DNA of 64,000 nucleotides from Pollutiaquabacter sp046052345. Lineage in GTDB: Bacteria; Bacteroidota; Bacteroidia; AKYH767-A; 2013-40CM-41-45. The notes under the pieces are model-generated. The model made no database searches and had not been told where the DNA came from. It was given only the letters and a program-made list of their open reading frames with translations. Location of the stretch: assembly GCA_046052345.1 (NCBI GenBank), contig JBJOMN010000007.1, forward strand, positions 1 through 64,000. Direction: 5' to 3'. Each line of letters opens with the position of its first letter. The first letter of the stretch is position 1. A program made the translations under genes and the position numbers. Below are positions 9,267-17,549 of the stretch, in pieces.

Positions 9267-10652
9267 ATGAAAAAAAACAGTTACACACATTTAGCCTTGG
9301 CATTTCTGATGTCCTTGATGATGCTTTTCTCCTTCGTCACCACCGCACAGACGGAGAATGCACTCAGCTTCGACAATGTCGACGATGAAGTACTGGTCCC
9401 GAATGCCTCGGCAAGTATCGCCGGCTCAACACAGATCACGCTCACTTGCTGGGTAAAACCGGAAAACACGAACATCTCCTTCCCCGATTATGACGGGTTC
9501 GCAGGAATCCGGAACAATTCCAACGCAGATTTCTACATGGTTCAATTCGGACAACGAAGGGTTGAAGCCCGCTTCAGGAACTCCAACGGAGTAAATTTCG
9601 ATGTGATCGATACGGCCATACAGACCGGAGTCTGGCAGCATTATGCATTGACCTATAACGGCAGCGAGCTGACACTCTACCGCAACGGGTTCTTCGTCGC
9701 CACGACCATCGCCAACGGCTCTATTTCCAATACCGCGGAACCGTTGCACATCGGCAGCATGCCGTACTCCTCCTTCAACTATTTCATGAACGGCGATCTC
9801 GACGAGATCACCCTGTGGACCCGGGCCCTTACACCCGGTGAAATCCGTTGTCTGGCTCGCTTCGGTGTGCCGGCGACAGCCTCCGGATTGCAGCACTATT
9901 TCAAATGCAATCAGGGAACGCCCGGCGGCATCAATGTCAGCCAGACATCACTGACCGATGAGACCGGTCATGCCAACGGCGTGTTCAGCAATTTTTCGCT
10001 GAGCGGCAATCTTTCAAATTTCGTCGCGGGCGTGATAACTGTGAATGACATCTCCGCCCAGTTCTGCCCGGGTTCGTCTTACACCTTCGGGACACAGACG
10101 CTCACGGCCCCCGGTATCTACACACAGTTATATCCCACCTTGGGTGGCTGTGACTCCACCGTCCGACTGAATCTGTCCTACCTGACGCTGAACGATTCGG
10201 TCGTGTCATCCGGCTCTGTGCTGACTGCGCTAGGAACAGGATATTCCTACCAATGGGTGTATTGCCAGAGCGGTTACCAGCCTATTCCCGGCGAGACGAA
10301 TGCTTCCTTCAGCCCATCGGTGAACGGCGATTATGCCGTGATCGTCAATGACGGCTCCTGCTCGGATACATCATCCTGTGTTTCGGTCACGACGGCGGGA
10401 ATCAATTCAACGCTGAACCGCGCTGCCGTTTCTGTTTATCCCAATCCGGTCAATGACAGACTCGTGATCGAGCTTCCGGTGTCCTTGGCCGACTTCACCG
10501 TCCAGGTCACCGATGCTTCAGGAAGGATCGTTTATCGAAACGTCCATACCGGTTCCAAGGCAGAACTGACTGCCGCCTCCTGGTCGGGCGGTGTCTATAT
10601 GCTGTTGGTCAGTACCGCTGACGGCTCCTACGTCACTACAGTCACCAAATAA
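9267..10652 (+). CDS. secreted LamG-domain protein, T9SS sorted
   Basis: 461 residues from ATG 9267 (MKKNSYTHLALAF), signal peptide ending VTTA before QTEN. Residues ~30-205 form a LamG/concanavalin jelly-roll: ALSFDNVDDEVLV, TLTCWVKPEN, GVWQHYALTYNG, LTLYRNGFFV, GDLDEITLWTRAL. The middle region (~260-375) is Gly/Ser/Thr-rich with paired Cys, Ig-like in composition. Residues ~385-461 are a type A sorting domain (VSVYPNPVNDRL, VTDASGRIVY, GVYMLLVS). LamG domains bind carbohydrate or protein ligands; the target is unknown. Hairpin terminators flank the gene on both sides. Confidence 0.8.
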   Translation: MKKNSYTHLALAFLMSLMMLFSFVTTAQTENALSFDNVDDEVLVPNASASIAGSTQITLTCWVKPENTNISFPDYDGFAGIRNNSNADFYMVQFGQRRVEARFRNSNGVNFDVIDTAIQTGVWQHYALTYNGSELTLYRNGFFVATTIANGSISNTAEPLHIGSMPYSSFNYFMNGDLDEITLWTRALTPGEIRCLARFGVPATASGLQHYFKCNQGTPGGINVSQTSLTDETGHANGVFSNFSLSGNLSNFVAGVITVNDISAQFCPGSSYTFGTQTLTAPGIYTQLYPTLGGCDSTVRLNLSYLTLNDSVVSSGSVLTALGTGYSYQWVYCQSGYQPIPGETNASFSPSVNGDYAVIVNDGSCSDTSSCVSVTTAGINSTLNRAAVSVYPNPVNDRLVIELPVSLADFTVQVTDASGRIVYRNVHTGSKAELTAASWSGGVYMLLVSTADGSYVTTVTK

Positions 10653-10672
10653 CCGTTTGATTTTTCCACGGG

Positions 10673-10707
10673 AAAGGGCCGGATCCGATGATTCCGGCCC
10701 TTTTTTC
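10673..10707 (+). terminator. rho-independent terminator
   Basis: An 11-bp stem (AAAGGGCCGGA paired with TCCGGCCCTTT), an 8-9 nt loop and a following T-run, directly after the LamG gene. Confidence 0.85.
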
Positions 10708-10766
10708 TTTTTATCGGGGAACCTGCCACTTGTCGGAGTTTTTTCACTTTCAGTATCTTGTTCCTC

Positions 10767-13523
10767 ATGAAAAAGACGCTCCTGTTCATCTGCCTTTCGG
10801 TACAGACCATCTCTGCACAACACCTTTCTGTCGGACTGCACACGCAGGTTCCCGACAACGATGATGCTGTGGCCCGTTCCCGGTGGGAGATAAGCCGGCT
10901 GGCAGATCCCGCTACGGGCGCCATACCTGCCGGTATTCGCCGGGAGGAGCTGGAGTTCGCGACCGGACTTCCCAAGCTGGATGCAATATCTTCCAATGCA
11001 CGCACGAATTCCTTCATCCGCGAACGCGGTCCGTGGAACCTCGGCGGGCGGACACGTGCCATCGCCATCGATATCACTGATGAGCGAATCCTTTTTGCCG
11101 GATCGGTGAACGGCGGACTTTGGCGATCGGTCGATTCAGGAGCCACCTGGACAAGGGTTTCTCCGCGCGGACAGAACCCTGCGATCACCCATATCGCGCA
11201 GGATACTCGCCCGGGTCGCACCAATACATGGTATTATTCCACGGGAGAAGGATACGGCGCTTCGGCCAGCGGCTCCGGCGCATACTACCTCGGCAGCGGC
11301 ATCTATAAGTCCACGGACGGCGGTGTCACCTGGAGTGTGCTGACAAGCACCAATTCCAACACCCCACATACGTTCGACAATGTCTGGGACCTCGCCTGGC
11401 GTGTTGTCGTTGACCCGAGCGATTCGGTGAATAATGTCGTGTATGCAGCAACTTATGGCGCGATTTTCAGGAGCATAAACGGCGGTACGACCTGGGTTGT
11501 CGATCGCGGGAACAGCAGCGGCAGCGCTTTTTCATACTTCACCGAAGTCGCAGTCGCCTCCAACGGAACGGTCTATGCTACGCTCAGTAGCGACGGTCCT
11601 TCCGGAGGTATCTGGCGCCGGGACAAGACCACCGGCTGGGCGCAGATCACGCCACCCGATATCGATACGGCTACATTTGAAAGGCTGGTCATCGCCATCG
11701 ATCCTACCAACGAGAACAATGTCTATTTCCTGGGACAGACTCCTTACCACGGTAAGCGGACGACCAATTATAAAGGCGACGAGGAATGGAACAGTCTGCT
11801 GAAGTATACCTACGTAAGCGGTAACGGTACCGGTGCCGGCGGCATCTGGACGGACCTCTCCGCATCAATCCCCTACGACAGCAGTCAGCTGGGAAACTTC
11901 AACGCACAGGGTTGCTATAACCTGGTGGTGAAAGTACATCCTGCCGACAGCAACGTGGTCTTCATCGGCGGCACGAATCTTTACCGTTCCACCGACGGCT
12001 TCCGTTCCGATTCCAATACGACGGTGATCGGCGGATACATGCCCTTGACTACGATTCCCTTCTATGAGAATTACCCGAACAATCACAGCGACCAGCACCA
12101 GTTGTTTTTCTCTTATTCCGATCCGGATGTCATGTTGCAGGCGAACGACGGCGGTGTCTACAGGACCGCCGACAACCGCGCTTCTTTCGTTACATGGGAT
12201 TCGCTGTGTGCGGGATATCTGACCGGACAATTCTACTCCGTGGCGATTGATCACGGGGCAGTGCCAAACGACATCATCATCGGTGGTACGCAGGACAACG
12301 GGACGTGGTACACGGACAACACCACGCTTCAGTCGCCCTGGAATCATCCCGGATGGGGGGATGGCGGTTATGCTGCAATCGAGGACGGTCACGGATATTA
12401 TTACATGTCAAGGCAGGAAGGCAGGATCGGACGTTTACAGCTGGACAACGCCGGAAACGTGCTGGCGTTCCGCCGGATCGACCCTGTCGGCGGTGACAAT
12501 TACCAATTCATCGCCCCTTTTGCGCTGGACCCCAATGACAATAACCGCATGTATCTTACGGCCGGCAGCAGGCTGTGGAGAAACGACAGTCTGGACATCA
12601 TTCCGTTGACCGGGCAGTGGGACACTATAAGCACCGGTTGGTATATGCTGCCCGACTCCGTTGCCGGAGCGAAGATTTCCGCGCTTACGGTCTGCAAGAC
12701 CCCTGCCAACAGGGTGTATTACGGCTATAACAACCGTAGGGTGTTCCGGCTGGACAATGCCGATGCTCCTGCTCCGACTCTGACGGAAATCACAGGAACA
12801 ACCGTCTTCCCGACCTCCGGCAACATAAGCTGCATCGCCGTCGACCCGAACAACGGGGACAACCTGCTTGTATCGTTCTCCAATTACCGCATTTACAGCA
12901 TCTATGCATCCTCGGATGCAGGCGCTACCTGGACAAAAGTGGCAGGGAATCTCGAGGCCAGCGGTGCCGGTACCGGTGCCGGTCCGTCCGTCCGTTGGGT
13001 ATCGATTGTCCCCACGCCTTCAGGAAATGTCTACCTCGCAGCCACCAGCATTGGGCTCTACGGCACACCTCAGCTGAACGGGCTCAGTACGGTCTGGACG
13101 GACCTTTCTCCGGACGAGATCGGTTACACGGTGGTGGACATGCTGGATGTCCATCCCTCCTTTGGCGCTGTGGCCATTGCGACCCACGGACGAGGCGTCT
13201 TCACGATGGATGCATGGCAGGTGTTTGATTCGCTCGCCGCAGGGGTGGCAGTCATGGATCCTTTCAGCCTGCGTTTGGAAACTTATCCGAACCCCTCCTC
13301 CGGAAGTTTCGAGATCCGTTTCACGCTTCAGACCACGCAGCAGCTGCGCATAGAGTTGCTGGACGAGCAGGGCAGACTGTCGGAGATCATCCGCGACGAG
13401 GTCACTCCCGTCGGTGAGCACCGTATCGCGTTTAACAGACCCTTGTCGCCGGGAATCTATCTGCTCAGGTTGCGCGGAGAAGTCACCGGAACATCTGTCA
13501 AAAAAGTGATGATCGCCCGCTGA
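10767..13523 (+). CDS. secreted sortilin-type beta-propeller protein, T9SS sorted
   Basis: 918 residues from ATG 10767 (MKKTLLFICLSVQ), signal peptide ending TISA before QHLS. The N-terminal ~90 residues contain a conserved linker (RWEISRLADPATGAIPAGIR), then RGPWNLGGRTRAIAID. The body to about residue 830 is made of BNR/Asp-box-like blades as in VPS10/sortilin propellers: GGLWRSVDSGATWTRV, GIYKSTDGGVTWSVL, IFRSINGGTTWVV, YASSDAGATWTKV. The last ~85 residues are a type A sorting domain (LETYPNPSSGSFEI, GIYLLRL). Members of this group are abundant T9SS cargo in Bacteroidota; most are uncharacterised, so enzymatic activity (for example as a glycosidase) should not be assumed. It belongs to the same general family as the 1688-residue protein at 56425. 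Confidence 0.8.
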   Translation: MKKTLLFICLSVQTISAQHLSVGLHTQVPDNDDAVARSRWEISRLADPATGAIPAGIRREELEFATGLPKLDAISSNARTNSFIRERGPWNLGGRTRAIAIDITDERILFAGSVNGGLWRSVDSGATWTRVSPRGQNPAITHIAQDTRPGRTNTWYYSTGEGYGASASGSGAYYLGSGIYKSTDGGVTWSVLTSTNSNTPHTFDNVWDLAWRVVVDPSDSVNNVVYAATYGAIFRSINGGTTWVVDRGNSSGSAFSYFTEVAVASNGTVYATLSSDGPSGGIWRRDKTTGWAQITPPDIDTATFERLVIAIDPTNENNVYFLGQTPYHGKRTTNYKGDEEWNSLLKYTYVSGNGTGAGGIWTDLSASIPYDSSQLGNFNAQGCYNLVVKVHPADSNVVFIGGTNLYRSTDGFRSDSNTTVIGGYMPLTTIPFYENYPNNHSDQHQLFFSYSDPDVMLQANDGGVYRTADNRASFVTWDSLCAGYLTGQFYSVAIDHGAVPNDIIIGGTQDNGTWYTDNTTLQSPWNHPGWGDGGYAAIEDGHGYYYMSRQEGRIGRLQLDNAGNVLAFRRIDPVGGDNYQFIAPFALDPNDNNRMYLTAGSRLWRNDSLDIIPLTGQWDTISTGWYMLPDSVAGAKISALTVCKTPANRVYYGYNNRRVFRLDNADAPAPTLTEITGTTVFPTSGNISCIAVDPNNGDNLLVSFSNYRIYSIYASSDAGATWTKVAGNLEASGAGTGAGPSVRWVSIVPTPSGNVYLAATSIGLYGTPQLNGLSTVWTDLSPDEIGYTVVDMLDVHPSFGAVAIATHGRGVFTMDAWQVFDSLAAGVAVMDPFSLRLETYPNPSSGSFEIRFTLQTTQQLRIELLDEQGRLSEIIRDEVTPVGEHRIAFNRPLSPGIYLLRLRGEVTGTSVKKVMIAR

Positions 13524-13563
13524 CCGGTAACCTTACCGGACGGTTCCCGTATCTCATCCGTCC
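13524..13563 (+). other. palindrome and overlapping alternative hairpin
   Basis: Starting one base after the stop codon is the 16-bp palindrome CCGGTAA-CC-TTACCGG (13524-13539). Its right arm overlaps GGACGG (13538-13543), which can instead pair with CCGTCC (13558-13563). No T-run follows, so it is not a standard terminator. It separates the propeller gene from the thioredoxin gene. Confidence 0.35.
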
Positions 13564-13592
13564 GTATTGTCGACCAATTATTGACCCTCACA

Positions 13593-14624
13593 ATGAGAAA
13601 GTCCGTCTTCATCTGCTTCCTGATCATCTGCGGTCTTGTGCGATCCGCCTTCGGCGAAGAGGGGGGATTGGTGAAATGGATATCACTCACGGAGGCGATG
13701 GAGAAGGTGAAGACGGCGCCGCGACCGATCATCATCGACTTCTACACGGACTGGTGCGGATGGTGCAAGCACATGATGCGTACCACCTATTCCGATCCGG
13801 GTCTGGCAGGATACATCAACCAGAATTTCTATGCGGTGAAGTTCGACGCGGAGGGCAAGGACACTGTCGAATATCTCGGAAAAACATACAAGCCTACCTC
13901 TCCGGATCCGAGACGTCCGCATGAGTTCGCGGTGGAGATGCTGAACGGAAAGCTCTCGTATCCCTCCACGATTTTTCTCAACAATTACGATGCTGCGAAG
14001 AACCGCTTCGGCACCAGCCTTTCTGCCGCAGGCTATCTGGAGATCCGGAAGGTCGAACCGATCCTGATCTTCATCCTTGAGAACGCTTCGCGCAATTGCA
14101 ATTTCGACGACTTCAACGCGCAATACGAAAAAGCGTTCTTCGATTCGTTGAACCAGCAGCGCATGGAGCAGCTCACCTGGACGGATCCTAAGAAGTTCTT
14201 TTCGCCGGATTTCAAGAAGTCCAGGAAGACCCTGGTGATGATCGACAGCGAATGGTGCAACGCTTGCAAGGTGATGCGCAGGACCACATTCTCCGATACT
14301 TCCTGCGCCGAGTACTTGTCGAAGACCTTTGATCTGGTGGAGCTCAATTCCCTGACGCCCGACGAGTATTACTTCAACGGTAAATCATTCGCCGGGGCAT
14401 ACAACGAGCAGATTCCGTTCAACAAGCTGTCCATGGAGCTCTGCCGGAACAACCTTGTGCTTCCGATGCTCGTGGTGCTGGACGAGAAAAATGCGATCAT
14501 CGATGCCGTGCCGGGATACATCCACCCTCGTTTTTTAAGGGATATTTCGCGTTTTTACGGTTCCGATGCCTACCGCAGCAAGTCCTGGGCGGACTACATG
14601 AAGGAGATTTATCCTCAAAACTGA
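13593..14624 (+). CDS. periplasmic protein with two thioredoxin-fold domains
   Basis: 343 residues from ATG 13593 (MRKSVFICFLIICGLVRSAFG), a signal peptide probably cleaved before EEGG. The first thioredoxin domain has YTDWCGWCKHM with active-site Cys at 55 and 58, and a probable cis-Pro in LSYPSTIFLN. The second has DSEWCNACKVM with Cys at 222 and 225, and cis-Pro in LVLPMLVVLD. CGWC is the form seen in thioredoxin-like proteins with the WCGWCK motif; CNAC is unusual. There is no extra membrane segment, so it is likely soluble in the periplasm. It sits 69 bases after a T9SS cargo gene and 91 bases before a Cys-rich PKD cargo gene, which suggests a role in disulphide handling during export. 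That role is inference. Confidence 0.75.
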   Translation: MRKSVFICFLIICGLVRSAFGEEGGLVKWISLTEAMEKVKTAPRPIIIDFYTDWCGWCKHMMRTTYSDPGLAGYINQNFYAVKFDAEGKDTVEYLGKTYKPTSPDPRRPHEFAVEMLNGKLSYPSTIFLNNYDAAKNRFGTSLSAAGYLEIRKVEPILIFILENASRNCNFDDFNAQYEKAFFDSLNQQRMEQLTWTDPKKFFSPDFKKSRKTLVMIDSEWCNACKVMRRTTFSDTSCAEYLSKTFDLVELNSLTPDEYYFNGKSFAGAYNEQIPFNKLSMELCRNNLVLPMLVVLDEKNAIIDAVPGYIHPRFLRDISRFYGSDAYRSKSWADYMKEIYPQN

Positions 14625-14715
14625 GGTGGATTAAGGATATTAGGTTAATTTGGGGTACGGGTAAACCATCTTGCCTTTACTCCGTCTATCTCATTACCAA
14701 TCAACCCCTTTCACC

Positions 14716-16935
14716 ATGAACGTTTCAGGCGTATTACAAACGGTACGGATTTTCCTTCTGCCGGTCTTCTTTCTGATCTTCACCACAACCTCTGCACTTA
14801 GGGCACAGAACAATACCGGGTGTAACGCTCAGTTCACTTATCAGGCTGCGCCGGGATCCATGACGGTGGCTTTCTATCCGCTTGCCTCCATGGCTGCGGC
14901 ACAGTACAACTGGAATTTCGGTGACGGCAGCCAGCCCTCCAACCTTCCGACTCCTCAGCATCTGTTCCTTCAGCCGGGGGCCTATTGGGTATGTCTCACC
15001 GTCAGTGTGCCGACCTCAACAGGTACTCTTTGCACCGCTCAATGGTGTGATTCGGTCAGGGTGGGTATGAATACCGGATCCTGCAATCCCCAATTCACCT
15101 GGACTTCCGCGAACCTGGTCAACGGCATCCAATTCAGCCCCGCACTTAACGGATCTGCAGCAACTTACTCGTGGAGTTTCGGCGACGGAGGAACATCCAC
15201 CCAGCTGAATCCGGTCCATGTTTATCCGGGCCCCGGCGCCTACCTCGCCTGTCTGACGGTAACCAACGGCACTTGCGTGAATACCTTCTGCGATTCTGTC
15301 AGGATCGTGAACAGTACGGTGAATTGTGATGCACATTTTTCCGCAACGGCGACCAATGCGAATCCTTCCGCGTTTTATTTCCAGCCGCTGATGAATACCG
15401 CCGCCACCCGCTATCAATGGAGCTTCGGTGACGGATCTACGGATACGGTAAGAACTCCAACCCACGTCTATTCACAGCCCGGTGCGTACTGGGCCTGTCT
15501 GACGGTGATACGTTATACCGCCACCGGATCCGTCGCCTGTACGGCGACGTGGTGCGACAGCATCCGTGTCAACAGCAACACATCAACCCTTTGTGACGCC
15601 CATTTCTCTCATCAATTCGCACAGGCCACCAATTCAGTATACTTCAATCCTGTCACCAATCCTTCCGGTGCGACCTACTCCTGGAACTTCGGAGACGGAT
15701 CCGTATCGAACATGCGTACGCCTACACACGTCTATACGCAACCCGGCGCCTATCTGGTGTGCCTCAATGTGAATGTCATCGGGCCCAACGGCGGAGTGAC
15801 CTGTACGGCTTCCTGGTGCGACAGCGTGATCATCACACAGGTTCCGAGTCCTTGTTCGGCGCGTTTCGCTTGGTCCGTGAACAATTCCACACAGACGGCC
15901 AGCTTCCGGCCACAGACCATCACCACCAACAACACCTACTCGTGGAATTTCGGGGACGGTTCAACGTCCACGATGATGAACCCGACCCACACCTATGCCT
16001 CGCCGGGAGTCTATTATGTATGTCTGACGGTCACCCGTGTTTCGAACGCTTCCGGCTCGGTCTGTACGGATACCTGGTGCGACAGTATCCGTGTGAATGC
16101 GCCGCTGCCGCCCAACTGCAACGCCTCCTTCAATTTCTACCGTCAGATGAATGCCGGTTTTACGTTCCGTTTCGTCCCCATGACAATGGCTCCAGGAACC
16201 GTTTACCTCTGGCAGTTCGGTGACGGCGACACGTCCACGCTGCGTACCCCGCTCCATACCTATGCGGATACGGGCGTGTACCATGTCTGTCTTACCGTGG
16301 TCACGACGAACAGCGCCGGCTCCTGTTCGGCCACCGTCTGCCGTAACGTCGTAGTGCGTCCTCTTTGGACCGCCAATTCATTCTGTTCTGCAGCCTTTAC
16401 GTTTAACCGTGTTCCGAACGTCCCCGGACTTTTCCAGTTCACGGCATTTTCTTCCGGTGGCGCACTGAGATATAGCTGGAACTTCGGAGATTCCACCACT
16501 TCCAATCAGCCGAATCCGTTGCACCAATACACCGCTGCGGGCGCCTACAATATCTGTCTTACCATCCGTGATACGGTCACCAACTGTACAAGCAGGGTCT
16601 GCAGATGGTTACTGTTGGGGCCGAACCTGATGCCGGCAGATCCGGAGACGGAACAGCCTGAATCGGCAGATCGTCTGTCAGAACAGGCATCAGTGCCGGT
16701 CGCCACCGTATTCCCGAACCCAGCCGAAGATCATGTCACGCTGCAGCTTTCCGGAACAGCCGGCAACGCAACCTGCCGGATATCGGATGTCACGGGTAAG
16801 TTGGTTTTCGAGCTGGAAGGGGTTTCTGACGGGTCTTATGTGTTGCCGTTTGAAAGGTTCTCCCCCGGGCTTTACATCTTCCGTATCATCGAAGCGGGTC
16901 AGACGCCTTGTACCGGACGGTTCCTGGTCAAGTGA
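14716..16935 (+). CDS. secreted protein of seven Cys-rich PKD repeats, T9SS sorted
   Basis: 739 residues from ATG 14716. The signal peptide ends SALRA before QNNTG. Seven PKD-like repeats of about 80-90 residues follow, each with the core W(N/S/Q)FGD (WNFGDGSQPS, WSFGDGGTST, WSFGDGSTDT, WNFGDGSVSN, WNFGDGSTST, WQFGDGDTST, WNFGDSTTSN). Each repeat carries four Cys at fixed places: at its start (C-x-A-x-F), in the last core strand (VCLTV), and a final C-T-x-x-WC pair; the pattern persists in degenerate form in repeats 6-7. This makes about 28 Cys, presumably paired as disulphides. The last ~80 residues are a type A sorting domain (TVFPNPAEDHVTL, GLYIFRI). It probably works as a rigid surface stalk or adhesin. 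A strong terminator follows. Confidence 0.8.
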   Translation: MNVSGVLQTVRIFLLPVFFLIFTTTSALRAQNNTGCNAQFTYQAAPGSMTVAFYPLASMAAAQYNWNFGDGSQPSNLPTPQHLFLQPGAYWVCLTVSVPTSTGTLCTAQWCDSVRVGMNTGSCNPQFTWTSANLVNGIQFSPALNGSAATYSWSFGDGGTSTQLNPVHVYPGPGAYLACLTVTNGTCVNTFCDSVRIVNSTVNCDAHFSATATNANPSAFYFQPLMNTAATRYQWSFGDGSTDTVRTPTHVYSQPGAYWACLTVIRYTATGSVACTATWCDSIRVNSNTSTLCDAHFSHQFAQATNSVYFNPVTNPSGATYSWNFGDGSVSNMRTPTHVYTQPGAYLVCLNVNVIGPNGGVTCTASWCDSVIITQVPSPCSARFAWSVNNSTQTASFRPQTITTNNTYSWNFGDGSTSTMMNPTHTYASPGVYYVCLTVTRVSNASGSVCTDTWCDSIRVNAPLPPNCNASFNFYRQMNAGFTFRFVPMTMAPGTVYLWQFGDGDTSTLRTPLHTYADTGVYHVCLTVVTTNSAGSCSATVCRNVVVRPLWTANSFCSAAFTFNRVPNVPGLFQFTAFSSGGALRYSWNFGDSTTSNQPNPLHQYTAAGAYNICLTIRDTVTNCTSRVCRWLLLGPNLMPADPETEQPESADRLSEQASVPVATVFPNPAEDHVTLQLSGTAGNATCRISDVTGKLVFELEGVSDGSYVLPFERFSPGLYIFRIIEAGQTPCTGRFLVK
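14820..16620 (+). repeat. seven tandem PKD repeat units (coding)
   Basis: In-frame repeats of roughly 230-270 bp, starting near 14820, 15078, 15325, 15592, 15850, 16115 and 16380. They are diverged at the DNA level but share FGDG cores and the four-Cys pattern. Confidence 0.75.
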
Positions 16936-16964
16936 CCCGTTCATCCTTAAAACAGCCATTTCAC

Positions 16965-17002
16965 AACAGCCTGCCATGTTCTTTGGCAGGCTGTTGATTT
17001 TT
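16965..17002 (+). terminator. rho-independent terminator
   Basis: A perfect 12-bp stem AACAGCCTGCCA/TGGCAGGCTGTT with a 7-nt loop, followed by GATTTTT. It separates the PKD-repeat gene from ppiB. Confidence 0.85.
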
Positions 17003-17049
17003 CAGGGTCAGCGATTGAATACCCGCGGTCAATTTTTGAAAATCGGGCG

Positions 17050-17057
17050 TATCTTTG
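17050..17057 (+). promoter_or_regulatory. -7 promoter element TATCTTTG (ppiB)
   Basis: Exact TAnnTTTG match 16 bases upstream of the ppiB ATG, downstream of the terminator at 16965-17002. Confidence 0.7.
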
Positions 17058-17073
17058 TGATTGGAAAAAAACC

Positions 17074-17508
17074 ATGAAAAAAGCCATTATTCGTACCGAA
17101 AAAGGGGATATGACTGTTGAGTTTTATGATCAGGACGCCCCGAACACCGTCAAGAACTTCTGCGATCTGGCAGAGAAGGGTTTTTATGACGGCCTGAAAT
17201 TTCACCGCGTCATTCCTGATTTCGTGATCCAGGGCGGTTGCCCCAACGGGACAGGTGCCGGTGGACCGGGATATCGTATCAAGTGCGAACTCACCGGTAA
17301 CAACCAGTATCATGACCGCGGAGTCCTCTCCATGGCTCATGCAGGGCGGGATACGGGAGGTTCCCAGTTCTTCATCTGCCATAGCCGTAAGAACACTTCG
17401 CATCTGGACCGCAACCATACCTGTTTCGGTAAAGTGGTCGAAGGGCTTGATGTCATCGATGCCATCCGGCAAGGTGACACGATCACCCGCATCGAAGTTC
17501 TTTCATAA
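17074..17508 (+). CDS. ppiB: peptidyl-prolyl cis-trans isomerase, cyclophilin type
   Basis: 144 residues from ATG 17074, a minimal single-domain cyclophilin without signal peptide, so cytoplasmic. Conserved elements are FHRVIPDFVIQGG with the catalytic Arg and the Phe/Gln of the active site, then GVLSMAH, GSQFFIC and FGKVVEGLDVID. It interconverts cis and trans peptide bonds before proline to assist folding. At the position of the usual active-site Trp is a His (HLDRNHTCFGKV), as in many small bacterial PpiB proteins, which are often less sensitive to cyclosporin. It has its own promoter at 17050 and stands between two T9SS cargo genes. Confidence 0.93.
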   Translation: MKKAIIRTEKGDMTVEFYDQDAPNTVKNFCDLAEKGFYDGLKFHRVIPDFVIQGGCPNGTGAGGPGYRIKCELTGNNQYHDRGVLSMAHAGRDTGGSQFFICHSRKNTSHLDRNHTCFGKVVEGLDVIDAIRQGDTITRIEVLS

Positions 17509-17549
17509 AATAATTTCCCCGGAGTCACTACTACTTTAAAAATAACCCC

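Noticed and set aside
10767..13523. Glycoside hydrolase (sialidase) call from the Asp-box-like blades
   Set aside because: The repeated STDGGxTW blades fit sortilin-type propellers, and no sialidase active-site arginine triad or FRIP motif is evident.
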